From NCBI GenBank assembly GCA_024693925.1, contig JAILKH010000038.1, forward strand, positions 1 to 48,416: a DNA stretch of 48,416 nt, in the 5' to 3' direction. Shown here one piece after another: positions 1 to 6,614 of the stretch (the first letter of the stretch is position 1; the number at the start of each line of letters is the position of its first letter). Under the pieces are notes generated by a model. The model made no database searches. It was not told the origin of the DNA and saw nothing but the letters and a program-made list of their open reading frames with translations. The stretch comes from Lachnospiraceae bacterium. Its GTDB lineage: Bacteria; Bacillota; Clostridia; Lachnospirales; Lachnospiraceae. The translations under genes were made by a program, and so were the position numbers.

Positions 1-1
1 T

Positions 2-280
2 AAGCAGCGTAAGCAGGAGATAGATGGAAATATCATTGTTGTATATAAACCGGTTGCAGAGGTTACATCTAAGAATAAATCTGCATTACAGTTTTTGGAT
101 TTAATGTCTATGATTGACAAGTATAGTGAGATTTCCGGACAGGAATTTTCTTCAAAGCTAAAAGAATATGTTAAAGCTGTCGGGGTGGATTTTTCGATTG
201 TAAAAGAATATTTGTCATTATATCCGGATAAAGTATATCGAAATATTTATGAGGGAGGCTTGATGGGTGAGCTGGTATAG
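2..280 (+). CDS. AbiEi/DUF6088-like antitoxin, C-terminal end (5' end outside window)
   Basis: The frame is open from the first bases of the window, so only the last 92 residues are seen. They contain no catalytic motif. The assignment rests on context: the stop codon overlaps by 14 bases the start of an AbiEii-type nucleotidyltransferase gene, which is the standard antitoxin-toxin order of type IV (AbiE) systems. The ending, LYPDKVYRNIYEGG, resembles DUF6088/AbiEi-type proteins as far as I can recall. In this family the antitoxin usually represses its own promoter through an N-terminal winged helix, which would lie outside the window. A TTG at 95 could serve as a start, but the open frame upstream argues for a longer protein. 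Confidence 0.6.
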   Translation, partial: KQRKQEIDGNIIVVYKPVAEVTSKNKSALQFLDLMSMIDKYSEISGQEFSSKLKEYVKAVGVDFSIVKEYLSLYPDKVYRNIYEGGLMGELV

Positions 281-1175
281 AGATTATAAAGAACAATGGA
301 AAGAGATTATTGAGACGGTAGCTGCTGAAGAGCATCATACGACACAGATGGTTGAGAAAGATACAATCCAGTCGATGATTTTGTTTGGTATTTCTCAAAG
401 TGATCTCCCTTTTGTATTTAAGGGAGGGACTTCTTTATCAAAGGCGTATGGACTCATTGATAGGTTTTCAGAAGATATCGATTTGTCTATGAATCGCAAG
501 CCAACCGAAGGTGAAAAGAAGCAGACAAAGAATTTGATTCTGAACTTAGCGGAGAATTTAGGCCTGATTCTAACTAATCCAGAGGATATACAATCGCGCC
601 ATAGCTACAATAAATATGTGTTCAAGTACGCATCATTCTTTAGTGAAATACCTTTGGAGCTAATTGTTGAAACAAGCTTTTATCAGGATGTTTATCCGGC
701 AGAGACTCATGATGTTTATAGCTTTGTGGGAAGATTCTGCGAAAAGAATGGAATTACTCTTCCTATTCCATTTGATGAAGCGAAGATAAGTATGCAGGTG
801 CAGTCCTTGGAGCGAACATTTATTGACAAGGTATTTGCTGTTTGTGATTATCGTATTCAAAATATGATGGATCGAGACTCGAGACATTTATATGATATTG
901 CGAAGCTGCTTCCTGAGGTTGAGATAACACCTGAATTGGATTCTTTAATTGACAGAGTGCGTGATGATCGTATGAAGTCTAAGAATAATCCATCAGCGCA
1001 GCTTGAATATAATATTCCAGATATGCTTAAGGAAATTATTTCAAGTCGATTCTATGAAGCGGATTATAACAATATCACGAAAAAACTTTTATATGAGGAT
1101 GTGTCATATAAAGATGCAATTGAAAAGGGAATAGCTTTAGTGGCAGATATGGATATTTTCGAATATAAAAAATAG
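267..1175 (+). CDS. AbiEii/AbiGii-type nucleotidyltransferase toxin
   Basis: This 302-aa protein has the DNA polymerase-beta-like nucleotidyltransferase core of AbiEii toxins: FKGGTSLSKAYG (residues 51-62) followed by RFSEDIDLS (66-74), where the two Asp/Glu positions would bind metal. A second conserved block, ERTFIDKVFAVCDYR with RDSRHLYDIAKLL, lies in the middle. AbiE systems are type IV toxin-antitoxin pairs that also protect against phage. The toxin is a nucleotidyltransferase that blocks growth and the antitoxin counters it without forming a tight complex. The GTG start at 267 lies inside the end of the antitoxin gene, preceded by GAGGGAGG, which suggests translational coupling. A strong terminator follows at 1239. 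Length is normal and no key residue appears lost. Confidence 0.88.
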   Translation: MSWYRDYKEQWKEIIETVAAEEHHTTQMVEKDTIQSMILFGISQSDLPFVFKGGTSLSKAYGLIDRFSEDIDLSMNRKPTEGEKKQTKNLILNLAENLGLILTNPEDIQSRHSYNKYVFKYASFFSEIPLELIVETSFYQDVYPAETHDVYSFVGRFCEKNGITLPIPFDEAKISMQVQSLERTFIDKVFAVCDYRIQNMMDRDSRHLYDIAKLLPEVEITPELDSLIDRVRDDRMKSKNNPSAQLEYNIPDMLKEIISSRFYEADYNNITKKLLYEDVSYKDAIEKGIALVADMDIFEYKK

Positions 1176-1208
1176 ATGTTGCTTTGGTTGCGAGAACATA
1201 ATAGAGCA

Positions 1209-1233
1209 ACTTCTGGTCCAATGTACCAGAAGT
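1209..1233 (+). repeat. Perfect 9-bp inverted repeat after the toxin gene
   Basis: ACTTCTGGT (1209-1217) pairs perfectly with ACCAGAAGT (1225-1233) around a 7-base loop. It has no T tract of its own and sits just ahead of the terminator at 1239. It may stabilise the toxin mRNA 3' end or be a protein site. Confidence 0.5.
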
Positions 1234-1238
1234 GATGT

Positions 1239-1268
1239 AAGACAGGAGAAATCCTGTCTTATTTTTTT
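1239..1268 (+). terminator. Rho-independent terminator of the AbiE-like operon
   Basis: Perfect 9-bp stem AAGACAGGA / TCCTGTCTT with a GAAA tetraloop, followed by ATTTTTTT. Confidence 0.9.
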
Positions 1269-1347
1269 GCGTAAATTTCTGCAGATTCATGTTGAATCCT
1301 GCCCATATGTTTTTTGACAGGGTGAAAACAAGAAAATTTCAACCTGA

Positions 1348-1437
1348 TTTAGTAATGGGCGATTTTCCAACCCAAATGAATGTTGAGAGAAAAATTTTGA
1401 GCTCGGTTTAGTAATGGGCGAAAAATCACCCCAAATG
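1348..1437. repeat. Two direct repeats with internal TGGG...CCCA symmetry
   Basis: TTTAGTAATGGGCGA occurs at 1348-1362 and again at 1407-1421, 59 bases apart. Each copy is followed after a short variable gap by ACCCAAATG or CCCCAAATG. Each unit therefore contains TGGG-N11-12-CCCA symmetry. The pair lies in the otherwise empty 1176-1471 stretch, directly upstream of the gene at 1472. It may be an operator or an element-specific binding site. No known family was recognised. Confidence 0.6.
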
Positions 1438-1471
1438 TAATACGAGAAGAAAAAACACGGAGGATTAATTC

Positions 1472-1918
1472 ATGAATGTAGAAGAAACTATAAAGCACCT
1501 AGGAAATCACTGGGAGCTGTACAAGCTGGCAGCATATGAAGAATGCAGTTTTGATTATGCGAAGAGATATCTGATGGAAGAGTGCGGTAAACCTGAATCA
1601 ACTGCCAGAGCAAAGATGAGTGCCTTTCGATATTCGAGGGATAGCCTGCTACGCATAAGTGATGATGGCAAGCGCTACTCCATAGATCACGACAAGGTAG
1701 ATGAATTCGAAATGCTGCTGGATGAAGTGATTCATTTTACAGAATTCGATTATAGGTATCAGAAACAGTTGGAGTGGTCAGAACTATGTGAGTCTCAGGC
1801 ACAGGATATAACCGACTGGATGGATATGTATGAAAGTCTCAGAGAGTGGTTAGAAACAACAGAGCAGCAACTGAAAGATGAAAACAAAGAACTTGCAGAA
1901 TATTGGCAACGTGATTAA
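1472..1918 (+). CDS. Unrecognised 148-aa acidic protein of the integrative-element remnant
   Basis: I do not recognise this protein. It has no signal peptide or membrane segment, is rich in Glu, Asp and aromatic residues, and its last third is helical with coiled-coil character (ESLREWLETTEQQLKDENKE). A strong ribosome site (GGAGGA, 1459-1464) precedes the ATG. The gene lies between an AbiE-like locus and element genes (dnaC fragment, xis, int fragment), so an element function such as replication or regulation is plausible but unproven. Its last codons overlap, in another frame, the start of the dnaC-like remnant. The C-terminus may therefore have been rewritten by the deletion that removed the front of that gene. 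Confidence 0.55.
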   Translation: MNVEETIKHLGNHWELYKLAAYEECSFDYAKRYLMEECGKPESTARAKMSAFRYSRDSLLRISDDGKRYSIDHDKVDEFEMLLDEVIHFTEFDYRYQKQLEWSELCESQAQDITDWMDMYESLREWLETTEQQLKDENKELAEYWQRD

Positions 1919-2156
1919 TCGAAGATGGACTTCTGGAAAGCCTCTGATTGTTACGACCAATTTAGATTTGGCTAGCATAAAGAATGTAAAAGAGCAGGAG
2001 CTTATGTTTGCTCGAATCTCAGACAGGATTCTTGATATGTGCAGACCGATTCATATGGAGACTTCTGAGAGTAAGCGTGTGGCATCCGGTAAACATAAGC
2101 ACGAGATTTTAAAAGAAATATTTGGAAAGGAGGAGCCTTCGAATGGAGATGATTAA
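1878..2156 (+). pseudogene. DnaC/IstB-like AAA+ ATPase, C-terminal fragment only
   Basis: From about residue 9 the reading (NVINRRWTSGKPLIVTTNLD, then RISDRILDMCRPIHMETSE) matches the C-terminal third of DnaC-like helicase loaders: the strand ending in TTN (sensor 1 region) and the RI.DRI..MC helix. The P-loop and Walker B parts, normally about 150 residues, are missing. The upstream codons overlap the end of the preceding gene in a different frame, so the fragment probably begins at a deletion junction near 1890-1905. No clear ribosome site serves the ATG at 1878. A full-length version would load helicase during element replication; this one cannot bind ATP. Confidence 0.7.
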
Positions 2157-2400
2157 TATCGAAGATTACAAAGATTCTACACTGGCAAAGCTAGAAGAGC
2201 AGAAGAAACAGACCGTACCGATTGAATCAAAGGTTGCTCTAACCATAAAGGAAGCAGCCGAGTATTCCAATATCGGTATCAATAAGCTTGAAAGCCTCCT
2301 CCGCATGCCGAGATGCCCTTTTGTTTTGTATGTGGGAAAGAAGAAGCTGGTAAAGCGTAAGGAGTTTGAAAGATTCATTTCAGAAAATATTGAAATCTAA
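2143..2400 (+). CDS. xis: Tn916-type excisionase (Xis)
   Basis: This 85-aa protein has the compact winged-helix layout of Tn916-family excisionases: LTIKEAAEYSNIGINKLESL (helix-turn-helix) followed by PRCPFVLYVGKKKLVKR and a basic C-terminal helix. Xis proteins bend DNA at element ends and direct the integrase toward excision. I place the start at the ATG at 2143 because AAAGGAGGA (2126-2134) sits 8 bases upstream; an earlier in-frame start at 2122 would lie on the ribosome site itself. It overlaps the dnaC fragment by 14 bases, the usual compact arrangement. The gene looks intact although its integrase partner is truncated. Confidence 0.85.
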   Translation: MEMINIEDYKDSTLAKLEEQKKQTVPIESKVALTIKEAAEYSNIGINKLESLLRMPRCPFVLYVGKKKLVKRKEFERFISENIEI

Positions 2401-2449
2401 AGAATGCTTGATATCAGCGGATTTAGGGCATGTCAAAAATGAAACTACA

Positions 2450-2478
2450 TTGTAAAGAGCCTCTGATTAGTGTATAAT
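2450..2478 (+). promoter_or_regulatory. Putative promoter ahead of the integrase remnant
   Basis: TTGTAA (2450-2455), 17-base spacer, TATAAT (2473-2478). It lies between xis and the truncated integrase and could still drive the remnant. Confidence 0.55.
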
Positions 2479-2513
2479 ACATTAGTTGATTTGTAAATCC
2501 CTGCAAACGTTCA

Positions 2514-3161
2514 TTGAAAAGCGATATAGGACAGCCTTCTGTGAAAAGGGAAGTGCTCACGATAGAGAATCAGAAGAAGTTCTTGGCGGCAGTAGTTGGT
2601 TACAGTTATGAGAATCAGTATCGTTTTATTTTACAGATGGGACTTCGAACCGGTGAACTCATCGGGCTTCGCTGGAGCGACATTGATTTTGAGAACAAAA
2701 CAATGAAGATTGAGCGAACTATGGAGTATCGTTACAAGGTAGGAGAGTGGAGAATCGGTCCTCCGAAAAGTAAGTCGGGATATAGAACCATCCCTCTTAC
2801 AGATGAGGCAATCCGTATCCTGAAAAATCAGAGAGCAAAAAACTCAGAACTAAAAGTTATACCGATAGAATGGTCAGACACTGTATTTTTATGCCGCAAT
2901 GGCACTCCGGTGAAAAACAGCACTTATGATACCGGCTTGATGAAATATTGTGACAGGGCAAATATCCCGAGATTTTCAATGCACATCTTAAGACACACAT
3001 TTGCTACCAGATGCATTGAAGCAGGCATGAAACCCAAGACTTTACAGCATATTCTTGGTCATTCAAATATCGGAATCACAATGAATCTATACGTACATAT
3101 TACGGAAGATGAAAAATTAAGAGAAATAAATCTCGTGGCAGACGCTTTAAAAGTGGTATAA
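2514..3161 (+). pseudogene. int: Tyrosine recombinase (integrase), N-terminal domains lost
   Basis: The 215 residues contain the whole catalytic domain of a Tn916/phage-type integrase: Arg45 (in LRTGELIGLRW), His157 and Arg160 (HILRH), His183 (LGHSN) and the nucleophile Tyr193 (NLYVH). Full-length family members have about 380-400 residues. The arm-binding and core-binding domains are absent. The open frame extends back only to 2490, where an NPCK stretch typical of the interdomain linker appears right after a stop. The TTG at 2514 has no good ribosome site. The most likely explanation is an internal deletion between xis and the linker. Without its N-terminal domains the protein should not recombine DNA. 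Confidence 0.85.
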
Positions 3162-3183
3162 AACTTAATGCGAAATAAAGACT

Positions 3184-3206
3184 CGTGGCACTCGACGTGG
3201 CACTCG
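3184..3206. repeat. Tandem CGTGGCACTCG repeat after the integrase
   Basis: CGTGGCACTCG is present at 3184-3194 and 3196-3206, separated by one base, just past the integrase stop and before ychF. Short direct repeats next to an integrase gene often serve as integrase arm-binding sites or form part of an attachment site. The function here is inferred. Confidence 0.5.
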
Positions 3207-3269
3207 GTCAAAAAGGTATATAGCGAAAAGCCCGTAAAATAAAGGATTTTAGAAGGAGAATATACAAAT

Positions 3270-4370
3270 ATGAAACTAGGAATCGTGGGATTACCAAATG
3301 TAGGAAAATCAACATTATTTAATTCGTTAACAAAGGCGGGAGCGGAATCGGCCAATTATCCGTTTTGTACCATCGATCCCAATGTGGGAGTAGTTGCCGT
3401 GCCGGATGAGAGGATCAAACTTTTGGGAGACCTTTATAATACGAAGAAAGTTACGCCGGCAGTGATCGAATTTGTGGATATCGCGGGTCTGGTAAAGGGG
3501 GCAAGTAAAGGAGAAGGACTCGGTAACCAGTTTCTTGCAAATATCAGGGAAGTTGATGCTATAGTGCATGTTGTGAGATGTTTCGAAGATGCAAATGTTG
3601 TACATGTTGATGGAAGTATCGACCCCATAAGAGATATAGAAACCATTAATCTGGAACTTATATTTGCAGACCTTGAGGTTCTCGAAAGAAGATACGCCAA
3701 GGTTGCCAAGACTGCACGAATGGATAAAAATGCAGCTAAAGAGGAGGCCATGCTTAATGATCTTAAGAAATATCTTGAGGACGGGAATATGGCTATAGGT
3801 TTTGAAGTTCCTGATGATGAGGAATTGCAGAAGATCTTTAAAGAGTATAATCTTCTTACAGCCAAGCCAGTAATATATGCAGCGAATGTATCCGAAGACG
3901 ATCTTGCGAATGATGGTGCAAATAATGACCATGTAAATAAAGTCAGAAAATATGCCGCCGATTCGGGAAGTGAAGTATTTGTTATCTGTGCTCAGATAGA
4001 ACAGGAGATAGCGGAGCTTGATGATGATGAGAAAGCAATGTTTCTTGAAGACTTAGGACTTAAGGAATCCGGACTTGAGAAGCTTATTGCGGCAAGTTAT
4101 AAGCTGCTTGGGCTTATGAGCTTCCTTACGGCAGGAGAGGATGAGTGCCGTGCATGGACAATTAAAATAGGTACAAAAGCGCCACAGGCAGCAGGAAAGA
4201 TACATACTGATTTTGAAAGGGGCTTTATTAAAGCCGAGGTGGTAAATTATAAAGATCTTCTTGAGCAGGGTTCTCTTGCCGCTGCAAGAGAGAAAGGTCT
4301 TGTGGGAATGGAAGGGAAGGATTATGTGGTTAAGGACGGAGATGTTATCCTGTTCAGGTTTAATGTTTGA
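3270..4370 (+). CDS. ychF: YchF/OLA1-type redox-regulated ATPase
   Basis: This 366-aa protein matches the usual length of YchF. It starts with the P-loop GLPNVGKS (residues 7-14), has the G3 motif DIAGLVKGASKGEGLGN (from residue 70) and ends in a TGS domain (about residues 280-364, with RGFIKAEVVNYKDL). YchF is an Obg-family P-loop NTPase that prefers ATP, binds ribosomes and affects stress responses. The start is well placed behind AGAAGGAGA (3251-3259). The gene is single, with its own terminator at 4412. It marks the boundary between the integrative-element remnant and the conserved chromosome. Confidence 0.96.
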   Translation: MKLGIVGLPNVGKSTLFNSLTKAGAESANYPFCTIDPNVGVVAVPDERIKLLGDLYNTKKVTPAVIEFVDIAGLVKGASKGEGLGNQFLANIREVDAIVHVVRCFEDANVVHVDGSIDPIRDIETINLELIFADLEVLERRYAKVAKTARMDKNAAKEEAMLNDLKKYLEDGNMAIGFEVPDDEELQKIFKEYNLLTAKPVIYAANVSEDDLANDGANNDHVNKVRKYAADSGSEVFVICAQIEQEIAELDDDEKAMFLEDLGLKESGLEKLIAASYKLLGLMSFLTAGEDECRAWTIKIGTKAPQAAGKIHTDFERGFIKAEVVNYKDLLEQGSLAAAREKGLVGMEGKDYVVKDGDVILFRFNV

Positions 4371-4411
4371 TATCGTAGCAATATAATTAAAAAAATAAGA
4401 AAAAAAATTTT

Positions 4412-4457
4412 AAAAGAGTGTTAAATCCATATATGGTAGGTTTAACACTCTTTTTTT
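4412..4457 (+). terminator. Terminator after ychF
   Basis: AAAAGAGTGTTAAA (4412-4425) pairs with TTTAACACTCTTTT (4441-4454) around a 15-base loop and runs into a T tract. The A-rich left arm could also terminate transcription from the other strand. The rest of the 4371-4632 gap holds the mraZ promoter and boxes. Confidence 0.9.
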
Positions 4458-4544
4458 GATTTAAAACCACAATATGTTGTGTTGGACGATCGTCCCACTT
4501 TCCCCCACACCGCATATTTGCTGCATTTTTCGGGTTTTTTGGGG

Positions 4545-4573
4545 TTGATTTTTAATGAAATAAAGGGTAATAT
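4545..4573 (+). promoter_or_regulatory. Promoter of the dcw cluster
   Basis: TTGATT (4545-4550), 17-base spacer, TAATAT (4568-4573). The expected transcript start, near 4580, falls at the edge of the MraZ boxes. Confidence 0.75.
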
Positions 4574-4582
4574 AGACGCATA

Positions 4583-4618
4583 AGTGGTGAAAAGTGGTAG
4601 AGAGTGGTAGAAAGTAGA
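4583..4618 (+). promoter_or_regulatory. MraZ operator: tandem AGTGG boxes every 10 bp
   Basis: AGTGGT occurs at 4583, 4593 and 4603, with a degenerate fourth copy AGTAGA at 4613. The spacing is exactly one helical turn. MraZ is known to bind several direct GTGG/TGGG-type repeats ahead of its own gene and repress the dcw operon. The position just after the -10 element fits repression. Confidence 0.85.
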
Positions 4619-4632
4619 GAGAGAATCCTGTT

Positions 4633-5061
4633 ATGTTCATGGGCGAATACAACCACACAATCGATGCAAAGGGGCGTCTGATCGTTCCGGCTAAGTTTCG
4701 TGAAGAGCTTGGGGAAGCCTTCGTGATAACAAACGGAAATGATGGTTGTCTCAATATCTACACCAATGAGGACTGGGAAACCTTTTTGGAGAAGATCCAG
4801 GCTCTGCCAAACACAAAGGACAAGAGGATCATAGTAAGAAAGCTTGTATCTCAGGCTAACACGGTAGAGGTTGACAAGCAGGGAAGGATCCTTATTCCAC
4901 CCGCATTAAGGGAGCATGCGGAGTTGAAAAAAGATGTTGTTCTGGCCGGCGCTATTGATAAGATCGAAGTCTGGGATAAGGGCAGATGGGAAGTCGAGTC
5001 GGATGAGGGTGACATCGATGACGTCGCTGAGAGAATAGCAGAGCTTGGCTTGAGTATGTAG
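4633..5061 (+). CDS. mraZ: Transcriptional regulator MraZ
   Basis: This 142-aa protein contains two AbrB-like SpoVT halves, each with the DxxxR signature: DAKGR (residues 11-15) and DKQGR (81-85). MraZ forms ring-shaped multimers, binds repeated boxes upstream of its own gene and controls the division and cell-wall cluster. The boxes are visible at 4583-4618. The MFMGEY start is kept because this N-terminus is common in the family; an internal ATG at 4639 is possible and the ribosome site (AGAGAGAGAA) is weak for both. It is the first gene of the dcw operon, 45 bases ahead of rsmH. Confidence 0.96.
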   Translation: MFMGEYNHTIDAKGRLIVPAKFREELGEAFVITNGNDGCLNIYTNEDWETFLEKIQALPNTKDKRIIVRKLVSQANTVEVDKQGRILIPPALREHAELKKDVVLAGAIDKIEVWDKGRWEVESDEGDIDDVAERIAELGLSM

Positions 5062-5106
5062 GGGCAGAGCGTTGTCCCAAAATAAAGATTTGAGGAGGAG
5101 GGAACC

Positions 5107-6039
5107 TTGAATTTTGAACACAAGTCGGTGCTGCTAAAGGAAACCATCGATAATTTATGTATCAAGCCCGAAGGGACCTACGTGGATGGCACGTTAGGGG
5201 GCGGAGGACATGCTTATGAGGTTTGCAGGCGGTTATCACCACAGGGGAGATTTATAGGTATAGATCAGGATGCCGACGCTATCCGGGCGGCGGGGCAGAG
5301 ATTACGGGAATTTGGCAATGTTACTATAATAAGAAGTAACTATTGTAACATCAGGGAAGAACTCCTGGGGAACCACATTGAAGGTGTGGATGGGATCTTA
5401 CTTGATCTTGGTGTTTCATCTTATCAGCTTGACACACCTGAAAGAGGATTTTCTTATAACTATGATGCGCCTCTTGATATGAGGATGGATCAGAGGAGTG
5501 AACTTACAGCGGGGGACATAATAAACGGCTATTCCCAGTCTGAACTTTTTCGTATTATAAGGGACTACGGAGAAGACAGATTCGCACAGAATATTGCCAA
5601 ACATATTGTGGCTGCAAGGGAGAATAAGAGAATCGAGACCACCTTTGAACTGGTGGAAATAATCAAAGCGGCAATTCCGATGAAGATCAGGAAAAATTCG
5701 GGTCATCCTGCCAAACAGACTTTTCAGGCGATAAGGATTGAGCTAAATCATGAACTCGATGTGCTGAGGGACACATTGGACGTAATGATAGAGCTCCTTA
5801 ATCCGGGAGGAAGGATATGCGTAATTACTTTTCATTCATTGGAAGACAGAATCGTTAAGGAATGTTTCAGAAGGAATGAGAATCCTTGTACGTGTCCTAA
5901 GGATTTCCCCATATGTGTATGTGGAAAAATCCCAATGGGTAAAATCATCACACGTAAGCCTGTTGTGCCGGATGTGTCCGAATTGGCGGACAATCCGAGA
6001 TCAAAGAGTTCAAAATTAAGAGTATTTGAAAGAGTGTAA
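5107..6039 (+). CDS. rsmH: 16S rRNA (cytosine1402-N4)-methyltransferase RsmH (MraW)
   Basis: The 310 residues match the family length. The SAM-binding motif is [11 protein letters not shown] near residue 27, followed by [14 protein letters not shown] and the C-terminal [12 protein letters not shown] and RKPVVP signatures. RsmH methylates N4 of C1402 in 16S rRNA in the ribosomal P site, tuning initiation fidelity. The start is TTG at 5107 behind GAGGAGGG (5094-5101), with no competing ATG close to this site. It is the second gene of the dcw operon, in its canonical place after mraZ. Confidence 0.96.
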   Translation: MNFEHKSVLLKETIDNLCIKPEGTYVDGTLGGGGHAYEVCRRLSPQGRFIGIDQDADAIRAAGQRLREFGNVTIIRSNYCNIREELLGNHIEGVDGILLDLGVSSYQLDTPERGFSYNYDAPLDMRMDQRSELTAGDIINGYSQSELFRIIRDYGEDRFAQNIAKHIVAARENKRIETTFELVEIIKAAIPMKIRKNSGHPAKQTFQAIRIELNHELDVLRDTLDVMIELLNPGGRICVITFHSLEDRIVKECFRRNENPCTCPKDFPICVCGKIPMGKIITRKPVVPDVSELADNPRSKSSKLRVFERV

Positions 6040-6090
6040 GAATTTTAGGGGAGGATACCGGTAATATTATTTTGCCGGCTGCCAGAGAGA

Positions 6091-6528
6091 ATGAAAGTCA
6101 GCAACGAATACATTTATGGTAATACGGCAAAAGAGTTAAGGGATATTGATACAAGTGCATATACCGGTATAAGACTTAGCAATCAGACAAGACGAAACAG
6201 GGAAAGAGCAAATCATATGAGTCCTGCATTTGTGGTTTTTCTGACTGCTGCAATGCTTTTTATGGTTGTGATCTGTATACAGTATCTTATGATTTGTTCT
6301 GATGTGACAAATAAGATCAAAGACCTTGCGGTTCTTGAAACTCAGTTGAATGAGATCAAAGCGGAAAATGATGACACCGAGAATCGGATAAAGGGTGCTA
6401 TAGATCTGGAAGAGATCAAATACAGAGCTATGAATGAGCTGGGAATGCAGTATGCCAATTCGGATCAGATAGTTGCATATGAATGTGAAGACACAGACTA
6501 TGTTCGACAGCTTATTGACATAGAGTGA
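6091..6528 (+). CDS. ftsL: FtsL-like cell division protein
   Basis: This 145-aa bitopic protein has a basic cytoplasmic part of about 45 residues (QTRRNRERANHM), one membrane span (about residues 46-69) and an extracellular coiled coil (IKDLAVLETQLNEIKAENDD). The fold and the place between rsmH and the class B PBP gene identify it as FtsL. FtsL joins DivIB and DivIC and activates the division synthase FtsW-PBP. Sequence alone is weak evidence because the family is very divergent. The ribosome site at the chosen ATG is poor (AGAGAGA), while a strong AGGGGAGG sits about 40 bases upstream with no normal start codon behind it. A hairpin with T tract follows the gene. Confidence 0.85.
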   Translation: MKVSNEYIYGNTAKELRDIDTSAYTGIRLSNQTRRNRERANHMSPAFVVFLTAAMLFMVVICIQYLMICSDVTNKIKDLAVLETQLNEIKAENDDTENRIKGAIDLEEIKYRAMNELGMQYANSDQIVAYECEDTDYVRQLIDIE

Positions 6529-6560
6529 CAAATATAAGATAATATGCAAGATGTTTAATT

Positions 6561-6587
6561 ACTGCCCGAACACCACGGGCAGTTTTT
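6561..6587 (+). terminator. Terminator-like hairpin inside the dcw cluster
   Basis: ACTGCCCG (6561-6568) pairs perfectly with CGGGCAGT (6576-6583) around a 7-base loop and is followed by TTTTT (6583-6587). It lies between ftsL and the PBP gene. It probably reduces readthrough rather than ending the operon, unless an unseen promoter serves the PBP gene. Confidence 0.7.
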
Positions 6588-6614
6588 GGTTTGATTGGAT
6601 CAAGAGGTGATTTT

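Noticed and set aside
3327-3932. 201-aa minus-strand frame opposite ychF
   Set aside because: It runs antisense to a well-conserved gene with the composition of a reverse-strand shadow and no promoter or ribosome site.
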